Shown: positions 10,543-16,561 of the stretch, one piece after another
Layout: every line of letters begins with the position of its first letter
Numbering within the stretch: the first letter of the stretch is position 1
Notes under the pieces: model-generated
Database searches by the model: none
Seen by the model: the letters and a program-made list of their open reading frames with translations, nothing else
What the model was told of the DNA's origin: nothing
Made by a program: the position numbers and the translations under genes
NCBI GenBank assembly: GCA_024196135.1
Contig: JAMQCK010000754.1
Coordinates: 1-16,561 of the forward strand
Source of the DNA: Pleurotus ostreatus/Saccharomyces cerevisiae fusant
Taxonomy: Eukaryota > Opisthokonta
Direction: 5' to 3'
Length of the DNA: 16,561 nt

Positions 10543-11189
10543 TGCCGCGTTGATCGCTGGCCAGTCATGACCGTCTTCAGTGCTCTTATGGATCCTTTAT
10601 CATCACTTCTTTGTTTCACTCATCACTTCTTCCTGTCTCGCTCATGTCTTGTGTGCAGGAATACTCCATGTACTCTTACTACCCTTCATGCACTTTCTGC
10701 AGACGCCCTCGTACGACCAGTATTCTTACGCCCTAGCCACGCACCTCATGTATTCATGCTCGCACTGCTCGCATGTTTTGTATTTTTGCTTTGCCCTATG
10801 TAGCAAGACATTCAAATTTCTTCTTTTCCAAGTCTGTTGTACTGCAGCCTTGTGTTGAGAGGTGTCGCAATGGGCAGTTGCGTTCTTCACGGCAAGGACG
10901 GACCCAAAGCGTTCCCCTTTAGGAAGGACTTATTTTGGATCCGCCCGCGAGCGCCTCCGGGATCACGTGCACTGATGCGGCGAGTTAACCGTCGATCGCG
11001 TCGCGTCATGAACTTCACCACCATGGCAAACGAGTACACAACACGCAATGCAATTTACTTAGCCGCTGCTCCCTCTGTGCACCCTATATAAGCGCCTCTG
11101 ATTGCACGGCGGATATCTAGGTCTCTGCATCTCCTTCGTCGGCGCCCATCCTCCTAGTCAGAGCTCGTCCCCTAAGCGCCCATCCCTCG
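10543..11189. other. Intergenic: 3' flank of unknown gene and MFS promoter
   Basis: This 647-bp stretch separates two plus-strand genes. The left part (to about 10860) is T- and C-rich, as expected of a 3' untranslated region, and has a 12-bp direct repeat, TCATCACTTCTT, at 10600-10611 and 10620-10631. No AATAAA is seen there. The right part holds the MFS promoter: an E-box CACGTG (10964-10969), a CAAT-like run near 11046-11053 and the TATA box at 11085. No gene is supported. Confidence 0.6.
11085..11091 (+). promoter_or_regulatory. TATA box of the MFS transporter gene
   Basis: TATATAA, in the context CCCTATATAAGCG, lies 99 bp upstream of the ATG at 11190. That leaves room for a short leader. 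It is the clearest core promoter element in the window. Confidence 0.7.
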
Positions 11190-13286
11190 ATGTCTACAGC
11201 GCACTCGGATGTTACCATCGCTGAGAAGCCCGACGACGAGCCTCAATTGCAAGGTGATGCTGGCTCTGTGATGGCCGAGAAGCCTCCTTCTCCTCCTGCT
11301 CATCAGGAGAAGGAGGTCGTCGAAGAGGAGGAGCCGTTCAGCATCTACACTAAGCACGAGAAATGGATCATCGTTGCGCTCATCTCGATGGGCGCGACCT
11401 TCAGCCCGCTCAGGTATGTGGCACGCCGCTTTTCGTGCATGCTCGGGTGCCTCATCTCACTGACATCTCATCTCTGACCAGCGCGAACTTGTATCTACCC
11501 GCAATCCCCACTATTGCGGACGCCTTTGGCAAATCGATAGGTGGGCGCCAGCGCTTGCCACCTGTAGCTGTCTCATTTTTCTGATAATTTAATTGTGCAG
11601 AGCTCATCAACTTGACTGTGACGATTTACATGGTCCTGCAAGGGATTTGTGAGTGTATATTTCGTCATCCAACGCTCGGCGTACTGACTTAACTTGTCCT
11701 CAGCGCCCACCTTTTGGGGCACCTTGGCGGACAGATACGGTCGTCGGCTTTCCTTCATCGCCTGCCTGACGCTGCTTGCACTATCATGTGTCGGCCTTGC
11801 GCTCACGCCGACATCGGCGTACTGGCTGCTTATGCTGCTCCGGTGTGTGCAAGCGGCGGGTTCTGCCAGTACAGTTGCTCTAGGTGGGTTGTTTGCGATG
11901 AAGATATGTGCATCGTGCTCACGATATTGTGCCCAGCTGCCGGTGTCATCGTCGACATTGCCGAGCCAGCTGAGAGGGGGACCTTCTTTGCTCTGTGTAA
12001 CCTTGGACCGCAAGTCGGGTACGTCCTATATTTCCGTTGGGATGAAAGTAGGCTGAACATCATGCAGGCCTGCCTTGGGACCTATCATGGGTGGTGCACT
12101 AACAGAAGGCCTGGGTTGGCGGTAGGTAATTATCGTCAAGCAGCGGAACGTGTGCTTACTCGCATTTTTAGGTCGATGTTCTGGTTCCTCTGCATCTGCT
12201 CGGGAGTCTGCGCGGTAGTTCTCGCCCTGTAAGTGAACGTTCCATCCCACTTAAGAGCGTCGCTGATCAACCCCTACAGCTTCCTCCCCGAAACCCTCCG
12301 CTTCATCGTCGACAACGGCAAATACCTCCCCCACCCCCGCTCCCGCCCCCTCATCCCCCTCCTCGGCCGCCACTACCACCCCAAACTCCCCCCACGCGAC
12401 CTCAGCGCCGTCCCCTTCCAAAACCCCCTCCGCATCCTCACGAACCCCGACATCCTTGCCCTCCTCCTCGCCTACGCCACCGTCTACGCCCTCTTCTACG
12501 CGGTCACGACGTCGATATCCGCGTTGTTTGATGATGCGTATCCGTTCCTCACGGAGACGACGATCGGATGCGTGTTTTTGACGATTGGGAGCGGGATGAT
12601 TGTGATGACGGTGGTTTTTGGGAAAATTTTGGATGCGGATTATGCGAGGTGGCAAAAGAAGGTGCTTGGAGATGCTGTGGGGCAGATGACGAAGGCGGAG
12701 GTGGAGGCGAAGATTCCGATTGAGAGGGTCAGTGTTGACGATGGTCAGGGGTGCGAAATCGCTGACGCCCGGATGCAGGCTCGTATGAGGCTGATCAGCT
12801 TCGCCTTCCCGACGTACATCGCCCTGTGCATCGGCTTTGGGTGGTGTTTGGAGGCTAAAGTCAACATCGCCGGGCCCTTGATTTTCTTGTTCTTCAGTAC
12901 GTACTTTGCCTTTATGACCTTTGCTTGTTGGCTGACTATACTCTAGTCGGTGCGATCGTGATCATGATCATGAACATGGTCCAAACGCTGCTAGCAGACT
13001 TGATGCCACGAAATGGCGCCGCAATGACAGCCTGCGTAAGCTGATCCTCCTCTTACTTGCCCTGTCGCGCTGACGATCCCCTGCACAGAACAACCTACTT
13101 CGCTGTGTCATCGCGGCCGCCCTCGTGTCCGTCATTCAATTGTTGCTCGACGCGCTCGGTCCCGGATGGACGTACGTCCTGCTGGGTGGCGTGTGCACGG
13201 TGCTGTTCATACCGTGCATATGGTATGTCCTGCGAGTCGGTCCTAGGTGGCGAGAGAAGCGGAGGAACGCGCTCGCTCAGCAGTAG
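11190..13286 (+). CDS. MFS transporter, DHA1-type drug:H+ antiporter
   Basis: Eleven exons: 11190-11413, 11482-11540, 11601-11648, 11704-11883, 11937-12018, 12068-12121, 12172-12228, 12280-12727, 12779-12896, 12947-13035 and 13089-13286, with introns of 49-68 bp, giving 518 aa. It is a plasma- or vacuolar-membrane proton-coupled exporter by family. The N-terminus (1-57) is acidic and cytosolic. TM1 is at about 59-80, with ANLYLPAIPTIADAF typical of fungal Qdr/Tpo-like DHA1 carriers. Motif A is GTLADRYGRR (116-125), motif C is GPQVGPALGPIMGG (194-207) and FLPETLRF (236-243) ends the N-terminal bundle. The central loop includes GRHYHPKLPPRDL. TM7-12 follow in exons 8-11, ending at AGPLIFLFF, VGAIVIMIMNMVQ and VLLGGVCTVLFIPCIW. 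Motif C spans three exons, which supports the splice model. The intron at 12728-12778 is 51 bp and stop-free in frame, so it may be retained. Substrate is not predictable. Confidence 0.92.
11283..11316 (+). repeat. 11-bp perfect inverted repeat in MFS exon 1
   Basis: CCTCCTTCTCC (11283-11293) and GGAGAAGGAGG (11306-11316) are exact reverse complements with a 12-base loop. It sits in the coding sequence for the acidic N-terminal tail, about 94 bases after the ATG, where a GC-rich mRNA hairpin could form. Confidence 0.55.
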
Positions 13287-13421
13287 CTACCACCACTATG
13301 ACCATGCTGGAGATGATGCTCCGTAGACTGCACTGTACAGCTTTGGCATACCTTTGCATGTTGTCGGCTCGGATGATTTGAGTCGCCGTTTTCTCGTCAT
13401 TTTGTTCCAATGCAACCAATC

Positions 13422-13427
13422 AATAAA
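13422..13427 (+). terminator. Polyadenylation signal AATAAA of the MFS gene
   Basis: Canonical AATAAA on the plus strand, 136 bp after the MFS stop codon and inside the 196-bp spacer between the convergent MFS and MED7 genes. Cleavage shortly after it would bring the MFS transcript close to the MED7 stop at 13483, so the two 3' ends may overlap. Confidence 0.55.
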
Positions 13428-13482
13428 GATACAGAATGCTATAGATACAGGTGTATGTCAAGTACCCACGTCAGTGATTCCT

Positions 13483-14641
13483 TCAAACTTCCTCTGCCCA
13501 TCGAAGCACAGACTCTGCGCTGATACTACCAGTAACCTGCAAAGTAAAGTCAGCGCGTTCTTTTGGGGCGTCATTGGTGTAATCGAGACGTACCGCGCTT
13601 GAAGGTGCCGACCCTGCTGTAGGCGACTGCTGAACAAGTATTAGCTGCGTCAGAAGACGTATTGAGTGTGAACGCACCTGTGCTGCTGATTGGGCGTGGA
13701 GATTCTGGGTTGCTTCTCGCAATGCTGCTAGACGTGCCTCAATCTCGTCGCATTTGCTGCAAGTCAGCGTCAGTCTAGGAGTCAATGGAGAGTACCAAGA
13801 TACTCGCGTATGTATGGCAGCCGTCTCTTCTCTTCGCAACTCGACTTGCCGCTTCATCATGAGCTCTAGGTTCCAGCGAGCCTTTACTGACGTTGAGCAA
13901 GTAGGTAGCACAATGTGCAGAAGTGCATACCTGCACAGGCCGAAGCTCATTCGCAGTGGCCATGAGATTCTGGGTGAGGACCTTCATCCAGCTGATCATC
14001 TCCTGCGATTCTGACGGTGCGCCTGGAGGAAGGTCGCGTGGGGGTGGAATGGTGACGGCCTTAGTGAGGCGAGAGTATTGCACCAGGAGGGAGCGTAGGA
14101 TAGAGAGCATGGCAGGTCGGCGGTCTGGGAAGTATGAGCATTAGCGTCAAAGGAGAACAAAGGGATACAGATTGGCGAGGGAATGGAACTTACCTTCGCT
14201 AGGGTCGTCCGGGAACAGCTGAGCGATACCTGCTTCTGCTAGAGACATAATCTTCGTGTTCTTAATCTTTGTGCGAGTCAGTTTCTTGTCGTACCCAGCT
14301 GTATGCAAACGTACAGGCCATGTCTCGCCAAACACCGTAAATGTGTTGTCCTCTTCTATCCAGTCTACCCGCGGCTTCTCGAGTTGATAGAGGGGGAAGT
14401 CCGGCAGGTCCTGCTGATCTGACAAGAGTTTTGACTGTGCTGCCACAGCCTGCGTAGGATCCTCAAGAGGGGGCACGAGGGCGTCACCGGCAGGCTTCGC
14501 GACGTCGGCAGCGTCGTCTGCCTGCGCGCGCTCCTTCATGAGGGCCAGCAGCTTGAGATTGTGGGCAGTATAGCGGACATAGTGTGCTGGCGGAGCGGGG
14601 AACGGGTTTTGAAGCTCAGCATCCTCGCCGTCGTCGAGCAT
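13483..14641 (-). CDS. MED7: Mediator complex subunit 7 (MED7)
   Basis: Exons on minus: 14641-14315, 14260-14194, 14124-13931, 13881-13808, 13756-13678, 13629-13594 and 13536-13483, giving 276 aa. Med7 belongs to the Mediator middle module and pairs with Med21 and Med31 in RNA polymerase II regulation. The N-terminal NPFPAPPAHYVRYT (12-25) is the Med31-binding proline motif of the family. FGETWP, SLAEAGIAQLFP and then the helical segment QNLMATANELRPVQARWNLE match the conserved core, followed by coiled coil (CDEIEARLAALREATQNL). Intron 1 is 54 bp (or 48 with the alternative acceptor) and is stop-free in frame. Intron 4 (13807-13757) has a GC donor, gcgagt, the only choice that joins IHT to KCDEIE at normal intron length. 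An in-frame ATG at 14749 would add 36 basic residues; 14641 is preferred because MLDDGEDAELQNPF resembles known starts. It is divergent from the Lnt-like gene. Confidence 0.87.
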
Positions 14642-14795
14642 CGTGATGGCGGGGGACAAGCAACGCCGATCGCGACGCGGGACGCGAAACGCGCTGGCGG
14701 CAGTCCGGTCCGACTGATGACGGCAATCGCCGTCTAGGTTTGCTTCCATTTCCTGGTACACGGGCGCTTACGTCCACGGCTTGCCTCTGCCCATC
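14642..14795. promoter_or_regulatory. Bidirectional promoter with three ACGCG boxes
   Basis: The start codons of MED7 (minus) and the Lnt-like gene (plus) are 154 bp apart. ACGCG occurs at 14675, 14682 and 14689, exactly 7 bp apart, within a GC-rich block. ACGCG is the core of the MluI cell-cycle box bound by MBF in fungi. No TATA box is seen on either strand. Shared control of the two genes is inference. Confidence 0.5.
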
Positions 14796-16371
14796 ATGGA
14801 GGCCGTGTTACTCGCTGGATCGACTGTCTTTGGCGTCTTTTCGATGTCGGTGCTGCCCAGCTTCTACGCTGTGGCGGCGACGCTTGCGATTCTGACCTTT
14901 TACGCCCCCGTATACATCCACAAATCGCGCGGGAATGGGGTGCTGTTGTTCATCCTTCTCACCGTCGCGGGGACACTTGCTCGTGTCAGCTCGGCAGAGA
15001 GTGCGCTTTCGACACCCGCATCAGGAGTCTTTCTGCTACTTGCTATGTCACTGCTGGATTCCGCGATTCTGCTCGCAGGAACTGCTCTACCGATTTACAT
15101 CTGCGCCCGTGGATCGACTACGATTGGTCGCTTTACCCTTCTACCAGCTGTGTGGTCCACGACTATCTATGTGGTGTCGCTAGTCAGCCCCCTAGGGAGA
15201 CTGGCACTGCCAACATCAGCCGAACCAGCACAGGCATATACCTGGCTGGAGCCGCTCTTTGGGCCCGCAGGCATCGACATACTTGCTGCAGCTTGGGGCG
15301 TGGTGATCGCAGAGTTCGGAGGAATTTGGTACATGGGTGAAAAAGAGAAGTCGAAGAGGCCTGCGGCCATCGCAGGCGCTATTCTGCTCCTACTTGCCGT
15401 CCCATCTTTTTTCTCCACCGACCTCCCACTTCCGTTGATCTCAGACGATACGACACCAATTAATGTGGGGTGTGCACTACCGTCGCATCGCCGGTACAAT
15501 CACCCGGGAAGACCGACCTTCGCGGACTTCATCTCTGAGACGCGCAAGCTTGTCCCTCGCACGGATATCCTGCTCTGGCCGGAGAGCGCCGTCATCTTCG
15601 ACAGCGTCGAGCACAGGGACGAGAAGCTCAAGGAGGTGAAGGCGGCGGCGCAGGGAACCTACGTTGGTGTAGGCTTCCTCGAGTCTTACCGCGAGAATGG
15701 CAAGGACCATACACGGAACGGCTTTGCGCTCGTCTCTGCGCGCTCATCTGAGCCGGACTTGCTTTACTTCAAGCGTAACCTTGTACCAAGTATGTCTCTT
15801 CTTCTCTTCATCTGTCCCTCGCTAAATCTTCACTTCAGTCGCCGAGTCTTACTCCATGACGCCCTCTACCGAGCCTCCCGAGATGTTCACCCTCCCTCTC
15901 CGCCGCCCCTCCGACATCCCCAAGAGCGAATGGGGCCTCCCACCTACCTACACCCGCCCCATCCCCCTCTCCGCCTCCATCTGCCTCGACTTCGCCTCCC
16001 CCAATCCCTTCGCCCACCTCGCAACCCGCCCCGCGCTCCTCCTCGGCCCCGCCTACACCTGGGACGTCGACATCGGGCGCATGATGTTCGCGCAGGGCGC
16101 TCAGCGCGCGCGCGAGCTAGGCGCCGCAGTCATCTGGTGCGACGGCGGCGAAAGCGGCGTGAGCGGCGTCGCGGGCGAGGGCGTGGACCAGTCGATGCAG
16201 GTGGGGCGGGGGTCGTGGGTGCGGACGATTGCGGTGCCGTATCCGTTTGGGGAGAGGAGGACGGGGTTTGGGGCGTTTGTGTTGAGAGCGGAATGGGGCA
16301 ACAGACACAAACACGAACACGAATGGTGGTGGTTCGAGACAAAGAGTACAATGGGAACAATGACTACCTAA
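14796..16371 (+). CDS. Membrane carbon-nitrogen hydrolase, Lnt-like
   Basis: Two exons, 14796-15789 and 15839-16371, with a 49-bp intron, give 508 aa, close to the 512 aa of E. coli apolipoprotein N-acyltransferase. The first 215 residues hold about six or seven hydrophobic spans, the last being AIAGAILLLLAVPSFF (191-206). A nitrilase-superfamily domain follows: WPESAVIF with catalytic E263, YFKRNLVPIAES with K326, and ASICLDFASP with nucleophile C380. The splice junction falls inside KRNLVPIAE, which resembles the bacterial Lnt motif KRHLVPFGE; the second glutamate is E334, eight residues after the lysine as in E. coli. The Tyr-Glu after the bacterial cysteine is Leu-Asp here. No C-terminal membrane helix is seen, and the end (KHEHEWWWFETK) looks atypical, so a further 3' exon is possible. 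It probably acts in the ER or another inner membrane; its acyl donor and acceptor are unknown. The ATG at 14796 is the first in frame. It is divergent from MED7. Confidence 0.85.
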
Positions 16372-16561
16372 TTTGGCGGACTTCCCCATTGGGCCGGTCC
16401 AAGCACACCAATCCCAACACTCCCACCTGTGCGCCGGACCGCAAGAGGACTCCCACCTAACCAAGCTCCCACCGGATCCTACAACTCCCACCAAATTCGC
16501 ATCCTCCTATATCCATCACGTGAAGAGCTTTATCTTCGGCGCACTCCTCTGTCTGTTCTTC
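16372..16561. repeat. Four CTCCCACC boxes and a TCACGTGA palindrome
   Basis: Non-coding sequence after the Lnt-like stop carries CTCCCACC at 16420-16427, 16450-16457, 16466-16473 and 16485-16492 in the same orientation, with start-to-start steps of 30, 16 and 19 bp. A perfect 8-bp palindrome, TCACGTGA (16516-16523), follows; it is the bHLH (Cbf1-type) site. This may be the promoter of the next gene beyond the window or part of a 3' untranslated region. Confidence 0.5.

Noticed and set aside
12251..12655. 134-codon minus-strand open frame in the MFS gene
   Set aside because: Gly/Val/Glu-rich antisense reading of the C-rich part of MFS exon 8; it has no splice or domain support.
14642..14749. 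Longer MED7 N-terminus from the in-frame ATG at 14749
   Set aside because: It would add 36 basic residues with no resemblance to Med7 and leave only 46 bp to the divergent start codon; kept as a minor alternative.
15835..16017. Glycine-rich minus-strand open frame over the Lnt-like gene
   Set aside because: By-product of strand composition opposite a supported exon.
11190..16371. A biosynthetic or resistance cluster around the MFS transporter
   Set aside because: The neighbours are Mediator, REV1 and an Lnt-like enzyme; no backbone synthase, oxidase or cluster regulator is present in the window.

Overview
The window reads as genomic DNA of a filamentous basidiomycete, most likely an Agaricomycete (white-rot/polypore-like). 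Genes are close together on both strands and cut by many short GT-AG introns of about 48-69 bp with CTNAC-type branch points near the acceptor. Coding exons are GC-rich, and the encoded proteins (Sed5, Nop6-like, Rev1, Mediator Med7) are fungal. I see no bacterial operons, transposon, CRISPR array or RNA gene. Species assignment is inference.

Layout. (1) 3-603 (+): 3' part of SED5, a Golgi Qa-SNARE, cut by the window edge. (2) 780-1936 (-): Nop6-like nucleolar RRM protein, convergent with SED5. (3) 2414-3440 (-): small divergent protein-kinase-fold protein; a 54-codon open stretch just downstream (2230-2394, -) looks like a kinase-like relic. (4) 3660-7481 (-): complete REV1 translesion polymerase gene in 8 exons, with BRCT, polymerase core, two ubiquitin-binding motifs and C-terminal domain. 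(5) 7482-8245: spacer with no gene I can support. (6) 8246-10542 (+): Ser/Pro/Arg-rich protein of unknown function with an ordered C-terminal domain. (7) 11190-13286 (+): 11-exon MFS transporter of the DHA1 drug:H+ antiporter type, with a TATA box. (8) 13483-14641 (-): MED7, with a probable GC-AG intron. (9) 14796-16371 (+): polytopic membrane carbon-nitrogen hydrolase resembling bacterial apolipoprotein N-acyltransferase (Lnt), divergent from MED7 across a 154-bp promoter. (10) 16372-16561: downstream DNA with four CTCCCACC boxes and a TCACGTGA palindrome.

The genes cover secretion, ribosome biogenesis, DNA damage tolerance, transcription, drug export and a membrane acyltransferase-like activity. 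They do not form an evident pathway or cluster; this looks like ordinary gene-dense fungal chromosome. The points most worth following are the eukaryotic Lnt-like enzyme, the GC-AG intron in MED7, promoter motifs with regular spacing (three ACGCG at 7-bp steps between MED7 and the Lnt-like gene; a 7-bp-arm palindrome upstream of REV1), the kinase relic, and abrupt C-rich to G-rich switches inside two exons. Exon coordinates come from reading splice signals, reading frame and family conservation by eye, without transcript data.
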